A DNA stretch of 64,000 bases from Adiantum capillus-veneris. Its lineage: Eukaryota; Streptophyta; Polypodiopsida; Polypodiales; Pteridaceae. Both the position numbers and the translations under genes were made by a program. The stretch lies in contig CM043944.1 in NCBI GenBank assembly GCA_014529385.2, positions 81,584,384 through 81,648,383 of the forward strand, read 5' to 3'. This document shows, in pieces, positions 50,187 through 63,234 of the stretch (within the stretch, counting starts at the first letter, position 1; each line of letters opens with the position of its first letter). The notes beneath the pieces were generated by a model. It had not been told where the DNA came from. It saw only the letters and a program-made list of their open reading frames with translations, and searched no databases.

Positions 50187-51889
50187 AAGAGAGCAAGTCG
50201 CTTCAATCAAGCAATGATACAGGAGCTTCAAAGACCATTACATTGCTTAGAATAGGAAGCCTCGCCAACAAATGCCAATAAGAAAATTGCTTATACCCAC
50301 ATCTTGAACAACATAAATCTTTTCCATGCATTCACTGTGCATGCATAATAGGGCTACATTACAAGGCCTGCATAGGCACAACTTTTAATTGCCCAAGCAC
50401 AACACATACCCTTTGCGATACCATGTCGTAAAGGATGACTCCAAATAGGAAGGGGGGAGGCATTCTGAATGCGGACCTAACATTATGACTATTAGAGGGC
50501 AATGTTTTGTGAGATGCATTGAGTTTTTGCGTTTTATTGTGATAATTTTTTGACGAAATTTAGAGTATATGCCCTCATAGTAGTTTTATAGAGGAGTATG
50601 GGGACAAAATCCATATATGAGCCCCTAGGGACATGTGTATAGTGTACATAGCATTTAGATTTCTATTTGAATGATTTTTCTTTTGTTGAGTTGTTTTAAG
50701 ATTTTCTTTGTTTATTATTAAGAAAAAATAAAAAAATCCATAATCCACATGAAGAAAAGACTGACGAGAGGCCTGAGGACTACAAAGAGAAGAAGGTGCA
50801 AGAAAACGATGAAACTTCACGAAGTATGTCTCAGCAGCCACTACAACAGCCGAAGAACTTGTCACAAAGCAGTGTCAACAATAGGCAACCGACAAGTCAT
50901 ACAAGTCAGAGTCGAGTAGCTAAGCCACAAAATGAGTGAGGTGATAGTCCCAAAGCTTCAAGTAATATTCTTTGTGGTCTAAGCATCTTAGCTATTCTAG
51001 GTACTGCTCAAGCTGGAAGAGTCGAGCATATTTACGTTGTGTCACTCATGATGGTATAGGTGAGCAAAAGAGTCGAAGTCTACTATACTTAAGTCTGGTG
51101 AAGTGAAGGAGAAGGTCCAAAAGACACTCACGTACTGAGCACAGTGAGATATGAGTGGAGAAACTTCTACATCGAAAACCCTTCTTGGAAAGGTGGAAGC
51201 TATTGAGACATCTTTTGATGTCACATGTGCTACATTTATTCCTCGAAACACCCATCATCTCCTTCTTTCACATTGCATGATTTTATTGACAAATTTCTCA
51301 TATGCATATAGAGTGTCCCATAATTGGCACTTGCATCAGGCACTCTTTCCGTGTTTCACCCAAGCATTCACCTTTCATGAACATGTACTTCACGTTAAAC
51401 TGCTCGACTCCAATAAGAGCGTATACCAAAGGCATTTTTTTCCCACCGGGTTTTTTCCCTTTGGTCATCCAAGTTTTATACCCTAATCTAAAGACACCTA
51501 TCACCATCCTCTTGTACATATTCCTTCTGCATCAAAAATAAAGAAATGCTACTCAAATCAATTGACAAATTAATTGGAGCACCAAATTCAGATCATAGCA
51601 TACTTCTCCTCAATGGCGAGTCGAAGAATGGCCTACAATGACAAAGCTGCAGACAACACTAACAACATGATTGCACAGGAACAAAGACGTCCCTAACGAA
51701 GAAGAGCAGACATAAAAGTAATCAGAGGATCTCAAAAGATGAATGGTTATGCTGCTAGATGTCCTCTCTAATGGATCATAGTTCTTGCTGTGGTTCGACA
51801 AAGATACTAGTAGTGAAACATATGAAGCCAAAACAACAGCAAAGTGGTAACCGCTGGGTCAACAACACAACATAACTCAAGAAATCCAA
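50187..51889 (+). other. 3' non-coding interior of the family-A element
   Basis: No reverse transcriptase, RNase H or integrase motif is visible in any frame. A Gln/Ser-rich stretch (50720-50938) ends in a stop and is not recognised. At about 51771-51862 a block resembles 13440-13560, including CATAGTTCTTG and a short LTR-start-like GGGTCAACAACACAACATAAC. This suggests an internal rearrangement involving a second copy of the LTR edge. Confidence 0.5.
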
Positions 51890-52050
51890 TCACTTAATTC
51901 TATAGATTGTAGAAGTTGTTGGATGTGAAAGACATAAAGTTTGTCATCAATTATGATTTTCCTGAATCATGTGAAGACTATGTACATCGGATTGGACGAA
52001 CAAGACAAGCTACTGCAAAGGCTATAGTCTAGAATTTCTTTCCAACAACA
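51890..52050 (+). pseudogene. DEAD-box RNA helicase fragment inside the gypsy element
   Basis: The frame reads [26 protein letters not shown] (about 51925-52002, with helicase motif VI HRIGRT), then TRQATAKA and an in-frame TAG. It is preceded by a short block (AATCCAATCACTTAATTCTA plus GATTGTAGAAGTTGTT) that matches 13187-13214 of the other helicase copy, joined to GGATGTGAA across a deletion of about 180 bp. Part of the fragment is missing from the 12937-13530 copy, so neither derives from the other. It stands about 60 bp upstream of the polypurine tract. Confidence 0.82.
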
Positions 52051-52112
52051 AAACGACAGCAAAGACCACATCGCCATCGACAATCCGGTCATGTCGGGGA
52101 CGACATGAACGC

Positions 52113-52124
52113 GGAAGGGGGGAA
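52113..52124 (+). other. Polypurine tract of the family-A element
   Basis: GGAAGGGGGGAA directly abuts the LTR start TGTTGACC. This is a textbook plus-strand priming site and fixes the element's 3' boundary. Confidence 0.9.
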
Positions 52125-52485
52125 TGTTGACCGTTGGGTCAACAACACAACATAACTCAAGTTTCGTACCAAAGTCTTATCTTTTGCGAGTTATGAAATG
52201 CTGCGGATTATGGATATAAACGTCATTTTTAATGAGTAGTTATTCTAGTTTCAGAAGCCGGGGTGCAATGGCACTTCCAGATTGTAAATACAAAGCCATT
52301 TGACCCTTTCAACCCCATTTTTGGTTAAACCTAAGGTAGCCTTCGTATATAAGGTACCTAGGTCATTTTGTAAGAAGACTTTTTTCATAATCAAACTTTT
52401 AGCGCTGCCGTCTACTGTGTGTGAGAGAGAAAGAGAGTGAGTGTGAGCTTCATCCTCTCGCTACGCCCGTCTCGCTCAACGCATT
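52125..52485 (+). repeat. Truncated 3' LTR, family A
   Basis: 361 bp equal to 40586-40946. Differences I can see: an extra C in TTTCGTACC, TTTTTAATG for TTTGTAATG, TGTAAATA for TATAAATA, GGTACC for GTTACC and one lost G. The right 596 bp of the LTR are absent; sequence related to another retroelement follows directly. Confidence 0.9.
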
Positions 52486-53560
52486 ACGGAGTTCATTAAT
52501 GATAATGAAGAATGTGGATGTCTCTCGCATAATAGGTTTGCTAATCACTTAGCACACTTTGGGAATATTAGAAAACATGTTTTATCTACCTCACCCAATG
52601 TATTCAGACACCCTTTTCTTAAAGAATTTATCAGTAAGGGTCTTAACCATATACCTTATGTTCCTGTCAATCCTAGCCCTGTGATAAAAGAGTTTTGCCT
52701 AGCATGGGATACAATATGCACCATTATGAATATTTCTAGTACTTTGTAACACCATGATTTTATCAAACACTTGATCCTCGAGCAGTTTCACGAGACATTT
52801 CCAAACTTTAGAAAGAATCAAACACCTTGGTTTTTAAATGAGGAGCTAATGGATGAACTAAATTAGTTATGCGATTCATATATATTTGTGGTATTGATAA
52901 ATTTGCACAAACTCCGATCTTCATTTGCAAGAAGTTAGCAAGGATCAAAGCAAAAACTAGACTTTTGTCCCAAGAGTTTATCAAGGCGCCTCTATCTGAA
53001 CCAGAACTAATAGAAGAAGTTAATGGATTTTGTGAGAGTATGAACCTAGAAACACCTAAAACACCTACATTACCATACCTAATGGGGAACTATAAGCTTC
53101 AAAAAAAAGAGTTTCGATGAATTACAAATGCACATAACTGTTTTTCTCAGAAATCATAGCCAGAATATCATCCATGTTGTTAGCTTTGAACATTGGATTT
53201 ATTGAGATCATTGAACACTTGCATCTTAAATATAAAGTGTTTGCTCACACACAGACAAATTGTTATTGATTAATCAATAATCAATTTGATTTCCCAAAGC
53301 GATGGCAGCTAAAGTATGTATACCACAAGTTATGCCAATTGTATATAATGCCTCACACCTATCATTTGCATATCAGGACATAGTACGTCTAATCGACATG
53401 TTTGAAAAAAAAGGATTTTCTAAGCAGCTGGTCACAAACTATATCAAGAAATTTTTGCAGAACAATCGGTTTCCTGGAGCACGATTTGACACTATTAAAA
53501 TCATCAAAACACTTGGTGAGGGGATAGGTCCACTAAGTGTACCTTACCCCAGGGATGGGG
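52486..53560 (+). pseudogene. Decayed protein of a reverse-transcriptase-bearing element, possibly Penelope-like
   Basis: Translated blocks in order: NRFANHLAHFGNIRKHVLSTSP, HPFLKEFISKGLNHIPYVPVNP (52540-52680), FICKKLARIKAKTRLLS (52910-52970), TLPYLMGNYKLQKKEFR then ITNAHNC (53066-53140), and MAAKVCIPQVMPIVYNASHL, VRLIDMFEKKGFSKQLVTNY, RFPGARFD (53302-53490). The SKGLNHIP block and the order of parts recall plant and algal proteins containing a reverse transcriptase, perhaps of the Penelope-like (Chlamys/Naiad) group, but I cannot run a search. The catalytic middle is missing between about 53200 and 53290, and stops and frameshifts are frequent. Its left end is fused to the truncated gypsy LTR. 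Confidence 0.4.
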
Positions 53561-53565
53561 AGGGC

Positions 53566-53592
53566 CACACACACACACACACACACACACAC
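53566..53592. repeat. CA microsatellite
   Basis: About 13 CA units following the decayed reverse-transcriptase-like sequence. Confidence 0.95.
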
Positions 53593-53599
53593 ATTACGC

Positions 53600-54824
53600 G
53601 AAAACTAGGAACCTTGTTAATATGCTAGTAACTTTCTACTCATGCATAAATCAGTCAGACATACACTGTCAGCAATGGAGGAACAATGTGAAACAATACC
53701 CCGGGGAATTTTTTGGAGAACATCTTATACCATACTTGTGGAGATTGTTCTGCATATGGTTGTATTCAATTTTATTTTTGGAATAGAACATTCTATTTGG
53801 TGCCATAAAAATGGACTTGACGTTTTCACGGGAATAGGGTCTAATGGATTCAGGGCACATGATAAATTTTAAAGTAATCTCACATGCTAGGAATAAAGCA
53901 AAGTCAAATAGATGGTACTACTGCTAAAGATAGAAATGAATCTCTAAGCCGAGGCAGGTGCATAGGCTGTCTTTAATCACCGAAAATGGGTAGCGCTACT
54001 GAGTGGCATATAAGCACAAGGCGAACTGCAGCATGCATCACACCTACACCATCGCCCATCGCACACACATAGGCATCAACGCACAAACACACATTGAGAG
54101 CTGGCCCGAACCAAAGGAAGAGGAGGAGACTCCGCGCATAACACTCCTTGCAGAGGCATCTCCCATCGCTGGAAGAGGCAATGACGACTTCACAGGTAGA
54201 TCCATGCCTTGATCTATTGAGATTAACACAGTGAACATACACATATGGTGCACTGTCTTGATGCGAATAGCTGAGGTACAAACTCAGGTTTAAGTATGGG
54301 GTCAATAAGGATGATTTTGTATGAAAGAGTCTTCATAATTTTAGCACATATAGCATCTGGATCATGCTGACCTGCATAGCATAAAAGAAAGCATGTACTA
54401 ATCCGCATAGTGTAAAGATGCATAAAACAATTTTCAAAGCATGCAACAGTGTACTGGTCTTTACTTGAGAATACAGGTCTTTAAATGCATAAACTGTACT
54501 GATCTTTATTGGTGCAGTTGATTAAACAAAACTAGGGAACTCTGAATATCGTTTGCAATAGACCTTCGTACTGAGCATAAGCTAATGTGATTAGCTGGAG
54601 TACTGGTTTATTGGATATAGTCATATAAGATGAAATGCCTAATTGAAAAATAAAGAAACTAGGACTTCGGGAACCTGCAACAGGATTATTGAGGGGATAA
54701 CACATGCTTGATCAACTAATATAATTAAATGTCTGAGTACTTAGACCGCTTTTTAGTTTTTTAAACACCCACCTAAGCACACAGATGCATGCAGATAAAT
54801 GTCGTCTGGTTGTTGATAACACTC
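53600..54824. other. Intergenic, no gene seen
   Basis: Plain AT-rich sequence. Short frames at 53642-53872 and 54003-54305 have no recognisable motif. Confidence 0.3.
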
Positions 54825-55345
54825 GGTTATGCATACCTGATCATATGCATGTCGGTATAAAGTAGTTCTCGAAGATAATAAATGTGGAAGTGGTCGCTTG
54901 TCGAGAAAAAATGGTATAATAACTGTGTTTTTTGAGCGGATTTTGAATCACATATTACGCTGGACGTAGGGAATCCTTTTGCAAACCTACTCTCTGATCC
55001 GGAAATATATCATAGTGAATGAGCGGGCTGGCTGAGCTAGTCCTAGAATACAATTTTTTTAAAAAAAGGGGGGATGTTGGGAACCAGGTTGGTTGAAAAC
55101 ACATGCTTGTTCAAAGTTCACATAATTGTGGGAATAACTTGGTGGTTGCAGACTTAATCTGAATAAGAAAATTCTTTTTGTGGTTGAAACTGGATTATGC
55201 TTAACCAATCATATGCAGGTATTGATAAAGATAGTTTTTGGAAAGACATGAATATTAAGGTTTTTTTTTGGAAGACAACTGGTTGCTTGTCAAGAAAAAT
55301 GACTGGTTTGTTTGAGAGCAGTTTTTGAATTACATACAGGAAGAT
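54825..55345. repeat. Diverged direct repeat with a possible LTR start
   Basis: Two similar stretches of about 130-150 bp, about 54825-54955 and 55190-55340, share GATCATATGCA/AATCATATGCA, GTCGCTTGTCGAGAAAAA/GTTGCTTGTCAAGAAAAA and TTTTTGA-TCACATA blocks. Between them, at 55061-55074, AAAAAAAGGGGGGA is followed by TGTTGGGAACC, which looks like a polypurine tract and LTR start. No other boundary was located. Confidence 0.55.
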
Positions 55346-58179
55346 AATTGGAATGGTTGAAACTTTGGTACAATTATGGTTTTTTTTTATAAATTGCTTA
55401 GAAAAACAAACAAAACTCTGGATTTTTTTTTTCAAATATTGAGTACAATAATTTCCAATGCTCATGAAATGAATGCTTGTCTGATACAGGAACCAAACAA
55501 AGTAAGGCTGACTACACGAATTAGGGTGAATAATAACCTAGAGAACATGAAGGCAATTAATAATAATCTACAAATGGCCAGATTGGAGCTTAAATCACCT
55601 ACAGTAGAACCCTATAGGACTAGGGAATACTTGCCTAGGAAAGCAAAAGCGTTTTTTGAACCGACCATTGTAAAGAATCAAAATTCAGGATAATAGTAGG
55701 AGGTTGTTCTAGGGGTGTGACATCAATAACAAGTGGCAGAGGTCACTTGGTACTTGCCTACCCATTCATTGTAGGCTATTTTAATAAGCTTTGATGTTTG
55801 GATGGTGGCAGGTACTGATCTCTCCTTCACTTACCAGAGGACGTACCTACTCCTCCTGAGTGGAAAATTGTATTTCATACTTGAAAAATTAATTCAGTAA
55901 TTTATGATCATGTTCTCTTATTGTATAAGTATGATTGTATCATGCCTTGAAGTCTACTAGTTGTGTTTAATGGTGCAGTTCACTATATAGTTCTGTACAG
56001 TTGGAAAAATAAAAGTAAACACACACGCCCCCACCCCCCCCCCCCCCGCCCCAATGAGTGGGAAAATATTGGTGGCATGGCAAAAGTATTAGAAATGCAA
56101 CAAAATGAGAGCATCAAAGGAATTTGAAGCACTTCTGTTGTAGGAGGTGATGCTTTACTTTTAGTTTCTACCATTCGTACATGAGAAAATATTTTTGCTT
56201 CAAGATGTCATAATCCCCTAAGTTGGATTATGGAGAGAAATGTTTTTTTTCAATTAGTTTATTTAATTCTTTCTTCTTTTGCTATATATATAGATAGCAT
56301 TATATATTTATATTTATGTAATATATGTACCCTTCTTTAAATGGCTCTAATAAATTGTATGTTTCTATATCGACAACAAGTTGGTAACTTGCAATTTTGG
56401 ACCCATGGATGAAAATTACTAAATAGCTAGGCCTCTCTTTAAGGAGTTACTTTTTGCTCCTACTATGGAAAGGGATTTTTATTTATATTTTTTAATGTGC
56501 TAGGCCACATAACTTTGACTTCAAATCCGAAGTACATTAATAGGCTTATGAATATGCCTTATAAAGATTTGTACTACTTGCTCCTAAAATCTTGCATTGG
56601 ATTGTCATGCTCCTGAGTTTCTATATCATGGTGCTCTAACAAATGGAAAAGGTTACAAGCACAAGTAGCTATTAGGATGAATATGCAACTATAGCTTAAA
56701 ACATAGATATGAAATTGGCATACAAATGATATGGACTATCAAAAAAATGCTTTGGACATATTAATAAAAATGGGGACAAATTATTTTGGTATGTTCTAAT
56801 TGTTTAAGTGAGAGTAGTTAGTGCTTTGGAAACATATGTAGTTATGGTGAGTTACGTAACCTTAAGAAAACATGTGATGGGTTCCTAAAGGACATGGGTT
56901 TTTTTTCTGGTGGCATTGTACTTTGAATGTGGATTAACACCATAATTTTTTCTAGGTATAAAGATATTGGTAATTGCTACAAAATAATTGTTTCCATTGC
57001 TACATCAAAGAGAGTATAAATTTTAGGTTGTTGATGATCATCTTTATTCACAAAATATAAATCTATAACTCCTCAACATACATATATTCCAATGATCGTT
57101 GTAAGCTAAAATTATGTTTTAAACTTGGCTACCACCATGTACCACTTAGCTTCAATATTTTGTGCTTTATTTGAAAATCCTCCATAAATATATATTCCAA
57201 AGATTCTTGTAGTCAATGATTGTGCCTTCAGCTAAGCTTCAATTATCTATTTCTTAAGTTAAAGTATTGAGGTACTTAATTGCACAAATTTTCTCGGATT
57301 TGCATAAGCTCAAAAAGTTTCGCTCAGAGTATGGATTTCCTCGACCATAGGGAGTACTTTTTAGATAATTCTATTGCAATTTTCAAGGCCTTGATCATGA
57401 TCGATTGTGATTTTGGTACCTTGTTGGATTGCAACCAAACTAGGTAGGATGTGCCCCTAGGCCTCTTAGACCTACTCCTAAAGTTTCATTGCATTTAGAG
57501 TTTGTTTTAATGCCAAAATTGTGTGACGACCAAGAGCGGTGAGACAAGACATAGGTAGATTGCCTGAGTAGAGCTGATAATAGCTCCATTCTATAGGTTC
57601 ACTTCTTGAAGTTGACACCCTCAAAGAGTCTCTGTGCCCCATCTGAATCACTTCTCTGAGTATTAACAATATGTTAGTGCCAAACAACTATGCTACAGAC
57701 GTCCGATCGCGACAACCCGCTAACACTATCATCTGCAACACTCTTTCCCCAAACTAGGCCCATGCTACTCTATGCCTTGCTGTGTCTTTCATGGTCATAC
57801 ATCAGCCTTGGACTAAAACCCATAGACCTTGCCTTTTTGTTGGGTAAGCCACATAAGGTGTATCCTTTTCTGTTAATGAATCGGATGCAATTTTTAGTAT
57901 TAGCTCTGTTGTTAATGCCATCTAGGTGATGTTTTGGGATATAGTAATTACCCTTTTGATAGGTCAACCACCTACACTTGGGTTAATGATCACCCACAAC
58001 ATTACCCTTAATTTTAGTTTTACAAATGTATTTCCTAGGGCTATTACAAGAGCATGACAATTTTGTTCTAAGTTGGCTCTCGTGTGAATGCCCTCTATGT
58101 AATCTTTTTGAATATATTTTTAGATTTTTAAAAAGATAATTACCTACAACTTTGAAATCACAACACACACACCCAACCC
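55346..58179. other. Intergenic, no gene seen
   Basis: AT-rich sequence. A frame at 55376-55693 (with LTTRIRVNNNLENMKAINN) and short frames at 57478-57929 are not recognised. A C run with interruptions lies at about 56028-56053. Nothing resembling an LTR or transposase was found. Confidence 0.3.
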
Positions 58180-59310
58180 TTGTAGGTGAAGCTCACAAAC
58201 AAAACACACCCTTCCAAACAAAGCGAATCTCCAAATCCTACCTATATTGCAAGTATATTGAAAGGGTTAGTTGCTGGTAGTCCCTTGTATGAGACGCCTG
58301 TGATGGAAGGTGACAAAAAGATTGTGCAAAGGAAGAAGCCAGGAAGTGCATTCGATACAATTTCACATAAACCTGGATATGTAATGGAGGAAAGTCAATG
58401 CAAAACCATGAGTAGACCACTGAGTATACAATTAGATAGAGGATAATGAAGAGATATATGTTAGTGACAATGAAGCAAAAGAAAGCATTCCAATGGAGCA
58501 AAAAGCGAGTCCAACAAGCTATATCCAAGAGGTGAAAGTGGCATGCAAAGAGTGGGCTTTACAAAGGATGCCAACCAATTGCATGAGAAAATGTTTTGAT
58601 ATGGAGGGGGACAAAAATTATAGAAACAAATTACAGAGCCGTCAAGTGGGGTTGGTTATGCCATGTTTTTGGTCTGAGTGATCCCTTAAAGACAAGACCT
58701 TTACACAATGAATATGGCTCTACAATCATTATGCAAGACATACACAAGGCATACAGAGGCAAGTTAAATTCTCACCTATTGTTCCTAACTTCTGGCTAGT
58801 AAATGTTGGAACACATTTATCTAAGGAAGAGAGTGACAGCCTAGTGTGAAGTGGTTTCGAGTTTGCAAAATTTCAACACCATCACGAAACATGAACAATA
58901 TGTTTGATGCTTCTATGAAAGGAGGCTCCATATAAGAGATGGTAGCTACAAGGTCTAATGATAGCCATGAATGTGCATTTTCCATTGACCTGCTCACTTC
59001 AATACTATAAGTCATGGAAAACCAATCAATTTTTTTGAAGGAACAACCACTTATTACAAAGGGGGTACCAAGAAAAACATGCTCAAAGTCATAAAAAAAG
59101 CTAGATCAAGACAAACAACCCAAGCAAATTTGGATACCAAAATTGACACTTGTCCAAGTCAAGCCTAAGCAACCCAAAACACCCTCTATACGGCAACTTT
59201 GTATACCTAAAGGAACTCCCAAAGTTAAAGGAAACTTCATTTGGATTCCCAAAGTAAGCACCAAAATTACCAAAGATAGTATCAACACAACACCCAAGAC
59301 ATATTAAGCC
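58180..59310 (+). pseudogene. Relic related to the W-x-P-K polyprotein
   Basis: Plus-strand blocks read NPTYIASILKGLVAGSPLYE, DKKIVQRKKPGSAFDTIS, EDNEEIYVSDNEAKESIPME (58440-58500) and, at 59124-59250, QPKQIWIPKLTL, QLCIPKGTP and NFIWIPKVS. The last part has the same spaced W-x-P-K motif as the C-terminal region of the 45261-50186 frame, so I infer a common origin in a related gypsy element. Stops and frame changes occur throughout. No protease or gag was recognised on this strand nearby. Confidence 0.5.
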
Positions 59311-59720
59311 AACCATTAAGACTCAAAAACTTGTAACAAAATAGTATCAGTGCAGTACCAAAAGTACAAAGGTAGTGCCGACATAGAACCCAAGACATAC
59401 CCAACAATACCTATAAGATAAAAAACTTATAACTAAAAAGTACCAAAGGAACTCCGAAATAGGTCAAAATAGTAGTAAATGAACAAGAAAGCACCAAAAG
59501 TACCATGGATTGTGTTAACATAGCAACCGAGACAAAACCAACATTACCCTATAAGACTCAAAATTTAGTAACAAAAAAGTACCAAAATAGTTCAAGAGAG
59601 TACCAAATGAAATAAAGAAGCACCATAAGGTACCAAGGAAAGTATAGACATAGCACCTAGTGTTAAAAAAAAGTACCAAAACAATTAAAGAAAGTATCAA
59701 AACAGTTCAAGAATGTACCA
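59276..59720 (+). repeat. Degenerate ~115-bp tandem repeat rich in AGTACCAAA
   Basis: About four poorly conserved units, each with an ACATAG/ACACAACACC block, an ACCAACATTACCCTATAAGACTCAAAA-like block and one or more GTACCAAAA motifs. It follows directly on the W-x-P-K relic, and the CCAAA spacing suggests it grew out of the Pro-Lys codons. Confidence 0.6.
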
Positions 59721-59973
59721 AAATTACTTAAAATGTGAGCAAATAAACAAATCAAGAAGTGCAACATGCCAAATCACGAAATTATGTGCAAAATAAACAC
59801 TTTCAACAATTAAACACAATGCAATAAACCAAAAATAAAATACCTCTTGTTGTTGAATCTGAGCTTGGAGCTTCTAGATATTTTCAAAAATCCCATGTTG
59901 TCATAACAAACGATTGTCAACTTTGGTACTCGGCATGTTTTGAATCAACCCCTTCTTCACTGACAATTCCTAT

Positions 59974-60770
59974 TTAGGCTGCATCAAGTTGTTCTAAATG
60001 GCTTGAAGCATTTATATCCCCTGACACTTGCAATACTTCACTAGTTTCTCTCTTCTCCTCGTCCAACAGTAAGAATGACACTTCACTCTCATCACTGGAA
60101 CTAAAAGTAGTGCTAATTTCTGAATCTTCAGAACTGTCGTCACTGGTAACTTTTGATTCATCATTTTCACTCACATCTTCTAGTGCCAAAGGTTGCTTGG
60201 ATAGTCATATCAGACACCCTCTTTTCACCCTTCTTGCCATACACACAGATTGTGCCCTTGCCCCAATCTTGCACAGCACCAACGGCTCTCAACCAAGGTC
60301 ATCCCAAAATGAGAGGAAAAGCTCCTAGCCCTGCTGGCATAACATTAAAGTTTACCATAACCTTCACGTTAAAGACCTCAACCTCCAAATTCTTAATCAG
60401 CCCCAAACACTTCACTTTGGCATGGTTTCTAGTCAAATCATGAACCCAGAGCTTCCACATGTAATTAGACCCAATCTCTCGATACATGACTGTGTGATCA
60501 CGCAAACTTGAGCACCTCCATCAATGTAGGCCTCTCCCATGCCCACACCTTTGTGCCAAGCGTTCACCACCATGACAAATGCCGGGTAACTCTCCCATAG
60601 CCAACACTCTGACTTGTCCATTCTTTGGCTCTTTCTTTGGATTCACTAATGAATTCCACTCCCTCTTAAGTTTGGGCCCCATATTCATCAATTGTCCAAA
60701 AGTACTATCTACTTTCCTCCCAATCAGGTCTTCCTTTAAACTGTAAGCTGTTTGACATTCTCCCAAAGGT
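59974..60770 (-). pseudogene. Gypsy protease relic
   Basis: Reading leftward from 60770: YSLKEDLIGRKVDSTFGQLM, GMGEAYIDGGAQVCVITQSC (about 60555-60500), then in a second frame VKCLGLIKNLEVEVFNVKVM and PAGLGAFPLILG followed by an in-frame TGA (CGA to TGA, about 60300-60310) and PWLRAVGAVQDWGKGTICVYG. This is a retropepsin with D-G-G where D-S/T-G is usual, and the ILGRPWL...VQDWG end that the 48660-48730 protease also shows (ILGRPF...VQDWG). An acidic tail (DSSEDSEISTTFSSSDESE) follows to 59974. No reverse transcriptase is seen. Confidence 0.78.
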
Positions 60771-61141
60771 TTTCATAACAACTAATATTTAATTATCCTA
60801 AATTCTTTTCTCATGTTAAACTAATCATTTAATATGGGGAAGTACAAGGGGAGGAAAAGCTAGAATATTGGTTAAGTTGGCAGACCGGCCATAGTAGGGA
60901 TCCAAAGGAGGGAAAATAGGGATCCAAAGGGGGGCCATCTGCAAAAGAGCAACGTGCAACAATGGGCTTTAAAGACCCTAAGGTTCAGCCCATTAACACT
61001 TCCAAAATGCTAAGGTTCCAAAATTCAAAGGTTGTGTCCAATGGTCAAGCTTAGTGAAATTGGATGCTTTGTGCGTGCACCAACAAGCCTTCAAGACTCC
61101 TACATAGGAGGGGGAAAGCCCTGTAAGTAGGGATGAGAGCG

Positions 61142-62520
<1,379 letters not shown>

Positions 62521-62532
62521 TGGTATCAGAGC
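62521..62532 (+). other. Copia primer-binding site
   Basis: TGGTATCAGAGC, the plant Ty1/copia site complementary to initiator methionine tRNA, with a probable mutated LTR end directly before it. Confidence 0.8.
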
Positions 62533-62925
62533 ACAAGGTTTCTCTTTTCTTGCTCAAGAAGGGAGGTCCTCAAGCTAGCTATAAATGGTTGGTATAGGTT
62601 AATTGGAATTGAGTTAGTAGAATAAGGATTTTTCAGCCTTGTAGTGCGCCTGCCTTTGTGCAGATAATGGGGCATCACCGTCGAGAGCTATGGTCTTAAT
62701 AGTGGAGTCATACGGGGCTTAACCACTATTGATCTATTAGAAGCTTGACAGGAGCCGGTACTATTTTGGTGTTGAAAGACCCTCTCTTCTATATTTCACA
62801 ATTAATGATATTCGAGCCACGGGTACAATAGCTTGAGTGCTTTTCTAAAGGGGTAAAGAGGAGTAGCAATCTGGGCTTGAAGTGCCAAAGTACACCTGAA
62901 GATATTACACCTAAAAATTGTTAGA

Positions 62926-63234
62926 ATGGCTGACAATAGTAAAGAGAGTGAAATTAATGTTGATAGCTTTGATTTTGGTAATGAGCAGGCTACTAATGAT
63001 GCCCCTATGCTTGCTAACTACCTTGTTTCCAGGCTTCAACAAGCCGTGGGAAATCCATCCCTCCAAAATGAAGTGCAATGGCAGCTACGTGCTCATGGGA
63101 TTCTCCAAACTCCCCATCATGATGAGAGAGTACCTAGGAAGCCTCTTTGTGAGACTTCCAAAAGAGGCCTCTCTCCGATTCAGGAGAAGAAGAGTGTGAG
63201 GTCCCCACCCCGCCGTTTCCAACGGCGGATCTGA
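62926..63234 (+). pseudogene. Probable copia gag start, truncated
   Basis: MADNSKESEINVDSFDFGNE opens about 390 bp after the primer site and continues for 102 codons (LANYLVSRLQQAVGNPSLQNEVQWQLRAHG) before a stop. It has no clear domain match. I call it gag by position only. Sequence after 63240 is not recognised; part of it (63500-63560) contains TTCCCGACCAATCGGGA, an inverted repeat. Confidence 0.4.

Larger units (their letters stand above)
40586..52485 (+). mobile_element. Large gypsy-type LTR element (family A): gag-protease, no reverse transcriptase
   Basis: Order: 5' LTR 40586-41542, primer site 41543-41560, leader with a nested TIR element (41983-43311) and palindromes (43412-44825), gag-protease frame 45261-50186, about 1.7 kb non-coding, helicase fragment 51890-52050, polypurine tract 52113-52124, truncated 3' LTR 52125-52485. 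The two LTRs differ at only about five places over the 361 bp they share, so insertion was fairly recent compared with others here. No reverse transcriptase, RNase H or integrase was seen, so it is non-autonomous, comparable to gag-only TR-GAG elements but with protease. The 3' LTR stops at GCTCAACGCATT, where unrelated sequence begins, so its target duplication cannot be checked. Confidence 0.9.

Noticed and set aside
51151-51541. Protein-coding genes in the 3' interior of the large gypsy element
   Set aside because: Overlapping frames on both strands with no domain or mutual support.
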